A DNA stretch of 64,000 nucleotides from a virus. Position numbers and translations under genes: made by a program. Shown here piece by piece: positions 46,181 to 54,628 of this stretch. Below the pieces are notes generated by a model. The model did not search any database and was not told the DNA's origin. It saw only the letters and a list, made by a program, of their open reading frames with translations. The stretch spans positions 58,865-122,864 of the IMG/VR virus record IMGVR_UViG_3300049793_000366, one strand, 5' to 3'. Each line of letters begins with the position of its first letter. The first letter of the stretch is position 1.

Positions 46181-47851
46181 ATGAGAGACCTTAAGAAAGA
46201 CCTAAAATACAAACCGCGTAAGGAACAACAAGAATCACTTGATTTTGTAGGCGATATTTTCAAAAATAAACCAAATTATAAACATATTCTACTTGATTTA
46301 CCAGTGGGTATTGGTAAGTCATATCTTGCTCTTATGGTTGCTGATTGGTATCAAAAGAACATCGACAAGAGTGCTAAGTTTGATATCCTAACAAATTCAA
46401 AATATCTTCAAGAGCAATACACTGATGAATTTCAGTCTATACAATCACTATCAGGAAAGGATAATTTCAATTGTGACCAATATGCTTGTTCTTGCGCCCA
46501 GGGTAAAGAATTCAATCGTTTAAATAAAACATCTTGTGATTCTTGTCCATATGATAGAGCAAAAGCTGGTTTCGTAACTGGTGATGTTTCTCTTACTAAC
46601 TTTCACTTGTATATTCTATATGCATTGTATATGCCAGAATTTCTAAAGGGTAGAGGTGCTAAGGTTTTGATTATTGATGAGGCACATGATTTTGACCAAA
46701 TATTCTCAGACTTTATTTCTATTTCAATCACTGAGCCATTAGTTAAACGATTGAGATTTTCTAATGATACTCAGATTATAAGCGACCTTAATAAGGTTAA
46801 AACAGTTAATGATTATGTTAGTTTTCTTAAGGATTTACTTGGTGAGATTAAGCAAACTGTTTCTGAAATAGAGAAAGTTCTTGGTACTTCAAATAAAAAC
46901 ACTAAAATAACAAAGCGCAACCAGAAGGTGAGTAAAGTTTTAAGTGAAAGAACATCTGATGTTAAATTAATGTCAACCATAGCTGATTTAAATCAGTTAG
47001 AGTTGAAGATTGAAGTATTCTTAAAGGAGTTTAAAGAAGAACCTGAGAATTGGGTATTAGAAAGTTCATATAATGAAAAAACAAGACAGAAATCATTATC
47101 ACTTGAACCAATATGGGCATATAACTACTTAGATAAGTATATTTGGTCTAACTACGACCATATTATTATGATGTCTGGGACAATTCTTGATAAGAATTTA
47201 TTCTGTTATCTCAATGGTTTAGATGTTACGCAAACCGCGTACTATTCAATACCATCACCGTTTCCTGCTACGAATAGACCAATCTATTATATGCCGGTTG
47301 CTCGAATGACGTATCAGAACAAGGAAGCGGCATTTAAGCAATACGTACCATATATCGATAAGTTATTATCCAAATATCAAAATCATAAAGGAATTATACA
47401 CACGAATTCATTTGAATTAGCCAATTGGATAAAACGTGATGTGAAAGATAAAAGGCTTCTATTTCACGAGTCTGATACCAAGTCTGAAATATTACGTCAG
47501 CACTTTGATACTGATAAACCAACAGTTGTTGTTAGTCCTTCGGTTTCTACTGGTGTATCATTTGATAATGACCGAAGTAGATTTCAAGTAATTGCTAAAA
47601 TTCCATTTCCATCATTAGCTTCACAGAAGAATAAGATGCGTCAGAAAATGATGCCTGATTGGTATAGTTGGAGAACAGTGGCTACGATGATTCAAATGAC
47701 TGGTCGTTCAGTTCGTTCATTTAACGATTATGCTGATACTATTATAATTGATGGATGTTTCTCTGATATTATGAAGTACTCAAGCCATTTGCTACCTGGT
47801 TACATACAGGATGCTATTAAGAAGATTAATGTTAATGCGACATCCAAATAG
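46181..47851 (+). CDS. DinG/XPD-like Fe-S DNA helicase
   Basis: 556 residues. Walker A LPVGIGKSYLAL (about 42-53); a four-Cys iron-sulfur cluster (CDQYACSC...TSCDSCPYD, about 100-127); Walker B LIIDEAHDFDQIF (about 166-178); and C-terminal motifs VVVSPSVSTGVSFDND and QMTGRSVRS (motif VI). The order matches the XPD/DinG 5'-3' helicases. It may unwind recombination or replication intermediates; it is not the usual T4 helicase set. Confidence 0.88.
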   Translation: MRDLKKDLKYKPRKEQQESLDFVGDIFKNKPNYKHILLDLPVGIGKSYLALMVADWYQKNIDKSAKFDILTNSKYLQEQYTDEFQSIQSLSGKDNFNCDQYACSCAQGKEFNRLNKTSCDSCPYDRAKAGFVTGDVSLTNFHLYILYALYMPEFLKGRGAKVLIIDEAHDFDQIFSDFISISITEPLVKRLRFSNDTQIISDLNKVKTVNDYVSFLKDLLGEIKQTVSEIEKVLGTSNKNTKITKRNQKVSKVLSERTSDVKLMSTIADLNQLELKIEVFLKEFKEEPENWVLESSYNEKTRQKSLSLEPIWAYNYLDKYIWSNYDHIIMMSGTILDKNLFCYLNGLDVTQTAYYSIPSPFPATNRPIYYMPVARMTYQNKEAAFKQYVPYIDKLLSKYQNHKGIIHTNSFELANWIKRDVKDKRLLFHESDTKSEILRQHFDTDKPTVVVSPSVSTGVSFDNDRSRFQVIAKIPFPSLASQKNKMRQKMMPDWYSWRTVATMIQMTGRSVRSFNDYADTIIIDGCFSDIMKYSSHLLPGYIQDAIKKINVNATSK

Positions 47852-48329
47852 AAGCTAATTCTATTATTCTTGTTTCCGGTACTTTAAGGAAGAAATTAAT
47901 ATTATTCTCATCACCTAATCGATAATGAATCATATCTAAATTTAGAGCTTTCTTGGCTCTCAATTTAAGATTCTCGCGAGCATTTTGGTCAAACATACGA
48001 CCTTCTAATTTAATAGACCTAAAGTAATAAGTGTCAAACTTATCAGTATCGGATATTTTATTTAAATAGAATGGTGAACGCGATGATAGAAACTCAGGTA
48101 AAACTTCACCAATGCTATTGATAAACCCATTTCTTGTGTACTTAGGATAAATGCCTTTATTAAATGTGTGAAATAATTCAACATCGTATAGTAATTCAAC
48201 ATCATAATCATCATATATGGGTTGCATTAACTGAGTAAAGTCAGCATCATTAATAGCATCGCCTCTAAGTATTTCAATTACTTGTTTTTCTGTAACAGAT
48301 TCGTTAAAAGATTTCCAATTTTTAATCAT
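47832..48329 (-). CDS. hypothetical protein with capsid-targeting-like N-terminus
   Basis: 165 residues. MIKNWKSFNESVTEK carries a clean FNE-S end. The rest is alpha/beta with a Phe/Tyr-rich middle; no domain recognised. Follows the isochorismatase-like gene by 4 bases on the same strand. Confidence 0.62.
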   Translation of the reverse strand: MIKNWKSFNESVTEKQVIEILRGDAINDADFTQLMQPIYDDYDVELLYDVELFHTFNKGIYPKYTRNGFINSIGEVLPEFLSSRSPFYLNKISDTDKFDTYYFRSIKLEGRMFDQNARENLKLRAKKALNLDMIHYRLGDENNINFFLKVPETRIIELASIWMSH

Positions 48330-48333
48330 CGTA

Positions 48334-48948
48334 TTAGTTTTTTATAGGGCAATGTGCCGCTGAGTAGATATAGCTATGATTTAACTTTACTATTAACCCG
48401 AATGATTCTGCGGCTGTAACAACATCATCTAAACACTCGTTATCAGCACCGCCTACAATATAAACAGTTTGTCCTTTCAATGATTCAAATAATTTATGTA
48501 GCTTCTTAGGAACGTGCATCCATTGATGTTTATTACCGATATAAACAAGAGGTGTTGAATATTTAGTCCAAATAACATCACCTTTCTTATAAGTTTTCTT
48601 GCTTAACTCTTTCCAATTCTCTATGATGTTTTTGAAATGCTCAATATCAACATCATATTTATATCTTTTTTCTATAAATTGCTTCTGGTTAGGAAAGTCA
48701 TACAAATCTATACCATCATTATTACTTTGATATGGGTCATATAAATATGTTTTATCTTTATCTTTTCCTTCGAAATGATTATCCCATATTTGATATACGT
48801 TGGTGAATTGTGAAGCATATTCCTTCAGTCTATGTATATACATTTCAGTAAAAAACTTCTTAAAAGCTGGTTGTACATCAACTATAATTAGATTCTGATT
48901 AGGATTGCTATTTTCCTTAAATATTCTATATGGTACCAAGCTTTTCAT
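48334..48948 (-). CDS. isochorismatase/nicotinamidase-like hydrolase with targeting-like N-terminus
   Basis: 204 residues. After MKSLVPYRIFKENSNPNQ comes LIIVDVQPAFKKFF (about 20-33), where Asp is the first catalytic residue of the cysteine hydrolase family; a Lys-rich middle is followed by VYIVGGADNECLDDVV (about 162-177) with the nucleophilic Cys and the cis-peptide-like GGAD. Members hydrolyse isochorismate, nicotinamide or similar amides. The tag suggests it travels in the head. Substrate unknown. Confidence 0.68.
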   Translation of the reverse strand: MKSLVPYRIFKENSNPNQNLIIVDVQPAFKKFFTEMYIHRLKEYASQFTNVYQIWDNHFEGKDKDKTYLYDPYQSNNDGIDLYDFPNQKQFIEKRYKYDVDIEHFKNIIENWKELSKKTYKKGDVIWTKYSTPLVYIGNKHQWMHVPKKLHKLFESLKGQTVYIVGGADNECLDDVVTAAESFGLIVKLNHSYIYSAAHCPIKN

Positions 48949-48952
48949 GTAG

Positions 48953-48960
48953 TATATATT
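48953..48960 (-). promoter_or_regulatory. late-type AATATATA box, 4 bases from ATG
   Basis: Minus-strand AATATATA with 4 bases to the start at 48948. Confidence 0.55.
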
Positions 48961-48968
48961 AAAACAAA

Positions 48969-48990
48969 AAGCGAGTCTTTCGACTCGCTT
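48969..48990 (-). terminator. intrinsic terminator
   Basis: Perfect 9-base stem AAGCGAGTC / GACTCGCTT with TTTC loop and T-rich end on the minus strand, 27 bases past the stop at 49018. Confidence 0.85.
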
Positions 48991-49017
48991 AATTTGAACA
49001 AATATTATTGATTAAAA

Positions 49018-49611
49018 TTATTGAGGTAATTCCTCATTGCTTTCACCTTCTTGAGATTCTTCTTCTTTAACTTCCTCAGTTTCTTCTACTTTCTCTTCTG
49101 TTGATTCAACGTTTTCATCAACGCTTTCTTCAACACTTTCGAAACCACCTTGTGATTCAACAGTTGGTTCAGTTTGTGCTTGGACTTGCGCCTGAGCCTG
49201 ACCTTCTGGTTGAGATTGAATAGAAACTTCTGGTTGTTCTGGTTGTTCTTGTACCTGTGCTTGAGCTTGACCCTGAGCTGGTGGAACTTGAGCAACTGGT
49301 TGTCCAGGCTGTCCAGGTTTTACTTCACCTCCAACAAGCGCTGCTGTTGGGATAGCATCAGAATTAACAAAAGTTTGGTTTACATATTTAATGATTTCCT
49401 CAGCGATGTCTTGGTCACCATAGAAGTTTCTAAGATCCTTACCGCTTTCGTCTTTTACTTTTTTAATTACTTGATTGATAAGTGATTTAGGGATGTCCAC
49501 AACAGCTTTAACTTTGTAGATATCGTTTACCTGCATCACAGATTCTTGAATTGCGTCACCTAATCTTTTTTTGATTTGGAAGCTTTCAAATTTTGAAACG
49601 TGTTTTTTCAT
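49018..49611 (-). CDS. low-complexity protein with targeting-like N-terminus
   Basis: 197 residues from MKKHVSKFESFQIKK. A helical N-terminal 90 residues, then a Gln/Pro/Ala/Val linker (AQAQVQEQPEQPEV type, about 105-150) and a strongly acidic Glu tail. It may be a head-filling internal protein or core component. No family recognised. Strong monocistronic unit with terminator. Confidence 0.6.
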   Translation of the reverse strand: MKKHVSKFESFQIKKRLGDAIQESVMQVNDIYKVKAVVDIPKSLINQVIKKVKDESGKDLRNFYGDQDIAEEIIKYVNQTFVNSDAIPTAALVGGEVKPGQPGQPVAQVPPAQGQAQAQVQEQPEQPEVSIQSQPEGQAQAQVQAQTEPTVESQGGFESVEESVDENVESTEEKVEETEEVKEEESQEGESNEELPQ

Positions 49612-49682
49612 ATTAATCAATATTTTTTGTTATTTGTAGTATTATATATTAAATTGAAAAACTCAATTTTCATACATTATCA

Positions 49683-50180
49683 TTAAAGAATAAGCAACGC
49701 CAGTAAAACTATTATAGCGGCTCCACCACCAATGAATCCACCTATCTTTTGTCGCTTATGCTTTTGTATTTGTTCGTCCTTTTCGCCTATTATAAGGTCT
49801 TTCTTCGCTAATTCTTCTTTACTAAGCGCATCCTTTGCCTTATATTCGGCAACTTGTGACTTAAGATTAGTGATTTCTTCTGTTTTAGTTTTATCCAATG
49901 ACTGTAATGCTGATATCTGTACTTTTAAACCAGCGATTTCTTTACCCTGAGCATCAACAACTTTGATACAAGCAGAGTCAACACTATTGAAATCAGCATT
50001 TAACTGTTTGAATAATTTAAGAAGTTCTCCGTCATTATCAAGCTTTTGAGCTTGTTCGATAGTCATAACAACTACTTGTTTACCATTCTCAACTGAGTAA
50101 TGTGGATATGTGATAGTATCTTGTGCGTTAGAAATGAATACAGACAAGAATAGAAGTATTGTGAATAATAATCTTTTCAT
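49683..50180 (-). CDS. secreted coiled-coil membrane protein, possible spanin subunit
   Basis: 165 residues. A Bacteroidota-type signal peptide (hydrophobic LLFTILLFLSVFIS ending SNAQ at about 20) is followed by a periplasmic part, a coiled coil (about 75-135) and a C-terminal membrane helix (GGAAIIVLLALLIL, about 152-165). It lies one base behind its neighbour, so the two are co-translated; such pairs of small envelope coiled coils are seen in phage lysis cassettes. No endolysin or holin is recognised nearby, so the role is tentative. Confidence 0.6.
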   Translation of the reverse strand: MKRLLFTILLFLSVFISNAQDTITYPHYSVENGKQVVVMTIEQAQKLDNDGELLKLFKQLNADFNSVDSACIKVVDAQGKEIAGLKVQISALQSLDKTKTEEITNLKSQVAEYKAKDALSKEELAKKDLIIGEKDEQIQKHKRQKIGGFIGGGAAIIVLLALLIL

Positions 50181-50181
50181 C

Positions 50182-50598
50182 TTATTTTGTTTTATTTTTT
50201 AGTGAATTAAGTAAATCATCACCTTCTCGTTTAACTGGATTCTTAAGTAACTCAGCTATTTTGTCCTGCGTCTCTTTTAGCTTTTTCCTAGTTTCTTCAA
50301 GTCCCTTTTGTGCATAAGCTACCTGATTGGCTAACAATACGTTACCTCTTGCTAGGTCTTCAACCAGTTGAGTTTTAACCGCGATGGTAGCTTCTAAATC
50401 TTTCTGTTGGTCTTGTAACACTTTGATGTTAGCATCTCTTTGTGCTTTCTCTTTCTGAATTAGTTCAATCTGACCTTCTAATTCTTTGATTTTTGATTTG
50501 GCAACGTCATCTCCTTTGAAATACCATTTACCCACAAATACCAATGATATGATTAGTAAAACTACTATAATCCAGCTTTTTACGTCTAATTTCTTCAT
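50182..50598 (-). CDS. membrane-anchored coiled-coil protein, possible i-spanin
   Basis: 138 residues. One N-terminal membrane helix (SWIIVVLLIISLVFVG, about 8-23), then a long heptad-rich coiled coil. This is the usual shape of an inner-membrane spanin (Rz type), and it is paired with the signal-peptide protein downstream. Assignment is by architecture only. Confidence 0.55.
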   Translation of the reverse strand: MKKLDVKSWIIVVLLIISLVFVGKWYFKGDDVAKSKIKELEGQIELIQKEKAQRDANIKVLQDQQKDLEATIAVKTQLVEDLARGNVLLANQVAYAQKGLEETRKKLKETQDKIAELLKNPVKREGDDLLNSLKNKTK

Positions 50599-50750
50599 AT
50601 TTTTAATATTTTTTGATATATTGACTTTTGGTATATATTACGAATTGCTATATTCGTCAAAAAATGTCCAATATTCTGGTTAAAATATTTGGTTTTCTGA
50701 TATTAATTTACGATATTTGTAATCACAATTAAATAAAATAGCGGACATAA

Positions 50751-51266
50751 ATGAAAGATATCCAAAACATAATAGTATTTGACTTCGATAAAACTCTTAT
50801 ATACACAGTTGAAAGAGAAGAAGGTGAGAAGTTATATAAGCAAGCTACTGGTAGAGACTGGGAGCATAAAGGGTGGTGGAGTCGTAAGGAAACGCTTGAT
50901 ATCGATATATTCTATCCCGTTAAGAATGAATGGGTTTACAAAAAATACCTTGAGGCTAAAGCTATGCCGAACACTATCATAATTCTTATGACTGGTCGTA
51001 TTCTTCCATTAGAAGATGCTGTTATGAAGATATTAAACCATCACGAGTTTGAGTTTGACCGCGTTTTCTGCTGTGATCCTCGTCAGGGTGGTGGTCACCC
51101 AATGGGCGCAACTTATGGCTTTAAGCTTAAAAAGTTTGAATCTTTGCTTCGTGAGTTCCCATATGCGAACCTAACTATGTATGACGATAGAACTGAACAC
51201 GTTTTGGAATTCCAAAAGTGGGCAAGAACAACTAAAAGAAATATAGAAATTGTACACGTTAAATAA
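50751..51266 (+). CDS. HAD-superfamily phosphatase, RNA-repair-like
   Basis: 171 residues. IIVFDFDKTLIYT (DxD nucleophile, about 7-19), LMTGR (motif II Thr, about 78-82), a Lys region and MYDDRTEH (motif IV Asp pair, about 144-151). The arrangement recalls the HAD domain of 'Swiss army knife' RNA-repair proteins and of polynucleotide 3'-phosphatases. It could remove RNA-end phosphates, but substrate choice is inferred. A near-consensus GATATTTG element lies about 30 bases upstream. Confidence 0.7.
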   Translation: MKDIQNIIVFDFDKTLIYTVEREEGEKLYKQATGRDWEHKGWWSRKETLDIDIFYPVKNEWVYKKYLEAKAMPNTIIILMTGRILPLEDAVMKILNHHEFEFDRVFCCDPRQGGGHPMGATYGFKLKKFESLLREFPYANLTMYDDRTEHVLEFQKWARTTKRNIEIVHVK

Positions 51267-51376
51267 TGAATCACAACGAGAAATTATTTATAATAATATT
51301 GTTCGTTTTGGGCATGGGTTATTTGATAATAACTGGTTTCATGTTTATAATTGATATTTTACATCGTATTTTATAA
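51266..51376 (+). CDS. 36-residue single-pass membrane peptide
   Basis: Start codon overlaps the HAD stop (TAATG). MNHNEKLFIIILFVLGMGYL and the rest form one long hydrophobic helix of about 25 residues with charged ends. Too small for most gene finders. Translational coupling and the continuous helix support it; function unknown. Confidence 0.5.
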   Translation: MNHNEKLFIIILFVLGMGYLIITGFMFIIDILHRIL

Positions 51377-51435
51377 CAAACAAATCAATTAAAAAGTAAT
51401 ATATAATCAACAAAATAAGATAAAAATCAAAAGAA

Positions 51436-51714
51436 ATGACAATAACTAAAGAAAAGAAGGATGCGAGTGTAAAGGAAACAACCGCGCATACTAAAAAACT
51501 TGTGTTACACAATGATGATTTCAACTCATTCGACCATGTTATCGACTCACTCGTACAAGTGTGTGGACACCAGAGTGAGCAGGCAACGCAGTGTGCCTAT
51601 ATTGTTCACTATAAAGGTGAGTGTGATGTTAAATTAGGTGACGAAGAGACACTTTCTCTTATGAAAGATAAGCTGGTATTCAGAGGTCTTTCTGTTACCT
51701 TAGAAGATAATTAA
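51436..51714 (+). CDS. clpS: ClpS adaptor
   Basis: 92 residues. LVLHNDDFNSFDHVIDSLVQ and YIVHYKGECDVKLGDEETL match ClpS, including the NDD acidic pocket that holds N-degron residues and the HxxG segment. ClpS binds the N-domain of ClpA/ClpC and switches the protease from ssrA-tagged substrates towards N-end-rule substrates. A phage copy could redirect host Clp proteolysis; see the tmRNA at 1092. Close to the cellular Bacteroidota form, suggesting recent acquisition. One base before the HD gene. Confidence 0.92.
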   Translation: MTITKEKKDASVKETTAHTKKLVLHNDDFNSFDHVIDSLVQVCGHQSEQATQCAYIVHYKGECDVKLGDEETLSLMKDKLVFRGLSVTLEDN

Positions 51715-51715
51715 T

Positions 51716-52501
51716 ATGAATGACAAAGAACTCCTATTATCAATTTTAAATGCACCAGATCCATCAGCAGAGCTTATTAAGCTTGATGAATCTGGTGTAC
51801 TTGATAAATTATTGCCCGAACTTACGGCATTAAAGGGAGTTGATTCTATTGATGGCCAACAACATAAAGATAACTTCGCACATACTTTACAGGTTTTAAA
51901 ACAAACTGCTGAAGTATCACAGAATCCTTATCTAAGATTAGTTGCCATTCTACACGATGCTGGTAAAGCACCAACCAAAAGATTCGATAAAGAGAGAGGA
52001 TGGACATTTCACGACCATGAAAATGTAAGTGCTAAAATGTCTGTTAAATTATTCAACAGATTAAACCTCGATATTGAAAATCTTGACTATGTTTCTACAA
52101 TAATAAAATTTCATGGTATAACCAAAGCTCTTACTGAGCCAGGTGTTACTGACACTGCTATCAAACGATTCTATAATGAATTGGGTGAGTATGTGAGTGA
52201 TTTATTATTATTTTGTAGTTGTGATATGACCACTAAATCAGAAGCTAAACGTCTTAGATTTAGAAAAAGTCTAATAGAACTACACGAGAGAATTACTTCG
52301 ATTAAGGAATCAGAAGAAGCTAAATTATGGAGGTCACCAATCACTGGTGATTTTATCATGAAGGAGCTTGATATAAAGCCTTCTAAGAGGTTGGGTAATA
52401 TTAAGTCTGAGATAGAACGTGCTATCAAAGCAAATGAAGTAGAGGATAATTTTGAATCTGCTTACAAGTATTTGTATCTTATCAAAGATAAGTTTCCTTA
52501 G
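51716..52501 (+). CDS. HD-domain protein, like the C-terminal half of a CCA-adding enzyme
   Basis: 261 residues. H in NFAHTLQVL, HD in LVAILHDAGKAP (about 80-88), H in FHDHENVS and D in a later FCSCDMT form an HD metal site. The order (HD core, then helical CDMTTKSEAKRLRF) resembles the HD half of bacterial tRNA nucleotidyltransferases. The head half of such an enzyme lies separately at 59360. It could act with it or as an independent phosphohydrolase. It follows ClpS by one base. Confidence 0.75.
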   Translation: MNDKELLLSILNAPDPSAELIKLDESGVLDKLLPELTALKGVDSIDGQQHKDNFAHTLQVLKQTAEVSQNPYLRLVAILHDAGKAPTKRFDKERGWTFHDHENVSAKMSVKLFNRLNLDIENLDYVSTIIKFHGITKALTEPGVTDTAIKRFYNELGEYVSDLLLFCSCDMTTKSEAKRLRFRKSLIELHERITSIKESEEAKLWRSPITGDFIMKELDIKPSKRLGNIKSEIERAIKANEVEDNFESAYKYLYLIKDKFP

Positions 52502-52515
52502 TAATTTTTCTTTTT

Positions 52516-52842
52516 ATGACACCACAACAAATCCAATTACAGCTACTTAAGCTGTGTCCTAAATTTAATAATAACGCTGATGATATTATCAGAAGCCTTA
52601 TTGATAATGAACCATATTGGGATTCAATGATTGTGGATAATGATTTGATGGTTAAATTAAGAGATTTGGGTACTGGTATCTGGAATGCTGATACTATTTA
52701 TATAATGACTCACCACCGCGATGTGATGGAGCCAGTTGTAGAAAGCTGGAATCCCTCTGCCTGGGAATGGATTTCAAATCCGGATGATTTCTTAGGTGGT
52801 GCTGATGTAGATTGTCAGGTTGTTAAAGTATGGTTCGATTAA
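52516..52842 (+). CDS. hypothetical protein
   Basis: 108 residues, acidic, Trp-rich second half (ESWNPSAWEWISNPDDFLGG). No family recognised. Part of a plus-strand run of small genes from ClpS to the sigma factor. Confidence 0.5.
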   Translation: MTPQQIQLQLLKLCPKFNNNADDIIRSLIDNEPYWDSMIVDNDLMVKLRDLGTGIWNADTIYIMTHHRDVMEPVVESWNPSAWEWISNPDDFLGGADVDCQVVKVWFD

Positions 52843-52852
52843 TAAGAAATAT

Positions 52853-53032
52853 ATGATATCAAATAACTTTTTAGACGAAATGACTAAGCTTGGTTATAGC
52901 GTCCATATTGATGTAGATGAAAAAATAAAAATAATTAAGGACAATCAGGAAATAATCCTTAGCTTTGAAAAAATTAGACGCATTTTTTTAAATGCTTTAG
53001 TGTCACACATAGATAACGCAAAAGATGTATAA
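52853..53032 (+). CDS. small hypothetical protein
   Basis: 59 residues from ATG 52853 (MISNNFLDEM). Mixed alpha/beta. Overlaps the next gene by 8 bases. Function unknown. Confidence 0.45.
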   Translation: MISNNFLDEMTKLGYSVHIDVDEKIKIIKDNQEIILSFEKIRRIFLNALVSHIDNAKDV

Positions 53033-53333
53033 GTTCGAACCAGATGAAATTAGAGACTTTAAAATCATTGATATCAATGGTGGTCTCAAAAAGAAAGTCA
53101 AACTTACTTTAGTTGGATTAGATGGTAATGCTCACAATTTAATTGGTAAGTTTCAATTAGCCGCTAAGAAAGCTGGGTGGTCAAAAGAAGATGTTAATTT
53201 CGTAGTTTGGAAAGCAACATCTGGTAATTATGATAATCTTCTTGCTACTCTGATGGAATATTCATCGGATCCATTTGGTTCAGACGATGATGATATCGTC
53301 TATGTAGATGGTCAACCTTATAAAAAGATGTAA
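53025..53333 (+). CDS. hypothetical protein
   Basis: 102 residues. KLTLVGLDGNAHNLIGKFQL is followed by GWSKEDVNFVVWKATSGNYD and an acidic tail. A compact alpha/beta protein, possibly nucleotide or RNA binding, but no family was recognised. Next gene begins two bases after its stop. Confidence 0.5.
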   Translation: MYKFEPDEIRDFKIIDINGGLKKKVKLTLVGLDGNAHNLIGKFQLAAKKAGWSKEDVNFVVWKATSGNYDNLLATLMEYSSDPFGSDDDDIVYVDGQPYKKM

Positions 53334-53334
53334 A

Positions 53335-53793
53335 ATGGTAATGGAGATAACAGTATTGGTTTTATGTTTGTCGTTATTAGTCATGTCGTTTCTTGCCGTG
53401 AAGCAATATGGTAACAACCTACACCTGAGAGAAGAGAACGAATTATTAAAGAAGGAAGTCACTAAAAGCAAAACAGATAAGGATTATCTCGTTTCTATTG
53501 ACCCTGGTGATAGAGCTATCATTCCTAACTATTCTTTGGTATACGCAAAGGGTGAAAAAGATGAACATCATTTCGAAGTAACATATGAAGTGGAGATAGT
53601 AGAAGTATCTCTTGATAAAGTAAAAGTTAAAGCAACTGGATTAACAACACACGATAGTAAAATAAATAACGAGCCGTCACGCCGGGCATCATGTATAGCA
53701 TTTATGCAGGACAAATGGATAAGCAGAAAAAGTATAGAATTAGTGGTGGATGACACAATGCGAAGAGATGCAAAATTACAACAATTATTATAG
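53335..53793 (+). CDS. membrane-anchored hypothetical protein
   Basis: 152 residues from ATG 53335 (MVMEITVLVLCLSLL). One N-terminal membrane helix, a short coiled coil, and a soluble beta-rich domain ending in an Arg/Lys-rich part. Stop codon is TAG. Role unknown; could be an envelope protein. Confidence 0.5.
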   Translation: MVMEITVLVLCLSLLVMSFLAVKQYGNNLHLREENELLKKEVTKSKTDKDYLVSIDPGDRAIIPNYSLVYAKGEKDEHHFEVTYEVEIVEVSLDKVKVKATGLTTHDSKINNEPSRRASCIAFMQDKWISRKSIELVVDDTMRRDAKLQQLL

Positions 53794-53893
53794 TAATTTA
53801 TGCTTAGGAAGCAACAACTATTTTATAAATAATTACTATAATAGTAATAACGGCAATTGAGGTAATCAAAAATTAAAAAATTAACGGCAATTT

Positions 53894-54514
53894 ATGAATT
53901 TAGACGGCAATCTAGTTGAATTTTCTGAACAAGAAACTCTTTTCAGAGAGCGAACAGGGAACGATTTCGCATTCTTTTACAAGAAATATTACCCAAAACT
54001 TATTTACTACACATCCAAAATGTGTAATGATCCTCAAGAAGCAGAGGATGTATCTACCGAATCTTTTATGGTAGCTCTTCAAAAAATCGACAAGTACGAG
54101 AAAGACAAAGCACAATTTTCCACTTGGTTATTTACGATAGCTCGAAACCTTATGTTACAAAATTTAAAAAGCAAGAAAAAGTTTGTATCAATGGATTACG
54201 AGATTGATGAAGAGGGAACAACAATGAAAGACTTTATCCAAGAACCACATCAAGAGGGTTCTCATTCAGATGAACAGTTCTATGAGCTTTTTGATAAAAA
54301 GGCTGAGATTCTGAAAAAACACATCGATAAGCTTGAACCAATTTACCGTACGGTTATTGAAATGAGAGAGCTTAAAAAAATGCCCTACAAGGACATCGCG
54401 GTTATACTTAATCTGAATGAAAATACAGTTAAGTCGCAGATACGCAATGGGCGAATAAAACTACAGAAAATGGTCAAGAAAGAATTTGATGTTCTTGACG
54501 AAATGTTCACGTAG
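53894..54514 (+). CDS. ECF-type sigma-70 family factor
   Basis: 206 residues. Region 2 with FYKKYYPKLIYYTSKMC, DPQEAEDVSTESFMVAL and the FSTWLFTIARN core-binding helix (about 27-97); region 4 with RTVIEMRELKKMPYKDIAVIL and the HTH LNENTVKSQIRNGR (about 150-195). It directs RNA polymerase to chosen promoters. It may read middle or late boxes, or act as an adaptor beside the gp55-like protein. Followed by a terminator. Confidence 0.88.
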   Translation: MNLDGNLVEFSEQETLFRERTGNDFAFFYKKYYPKLIYYTSKMCNDPQEAEDVSTESFMVALQKIDKYEKDKAQFSTWLFTIARNLMLQNLKSKKKFVSMDYEIDEEGTTMKDFIQEPHQEGSHSDEQFYELFDKKAEILKKHIDKLEPIYRTVIEMRELKKMPYKDIAVILNLNENTVKSQIRNGRIKLQKMVKKEFDVLDEMFT

Positions 54515-54546
54515 TATATTGATTACCTCCGTTAGTTATGAGAATA

Positions 54547-54566
54547 GCCTCGACCAAAATCGGGGC
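54547..54566 (+). terminator. intrinsic terminator after the sigma gene
   Basis: GCCTCGA / TCGGGGC stem with a six-base loop and TTATTTTTT. Confidence 0.85.
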
Positions 54567-54628
54567 TTATTTTTTGCAACTTATTACTATATACTCACTA
54601 TAATTTAAACAAAAATAATATTCAAATA

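Noticed and set aside
49174-49485. Plus-strand ORF rich in Trp and Leu
   Set aside because: It mirrors the Gln/Pro/Glu low-complexity region of the minus-strand gene at 49018.
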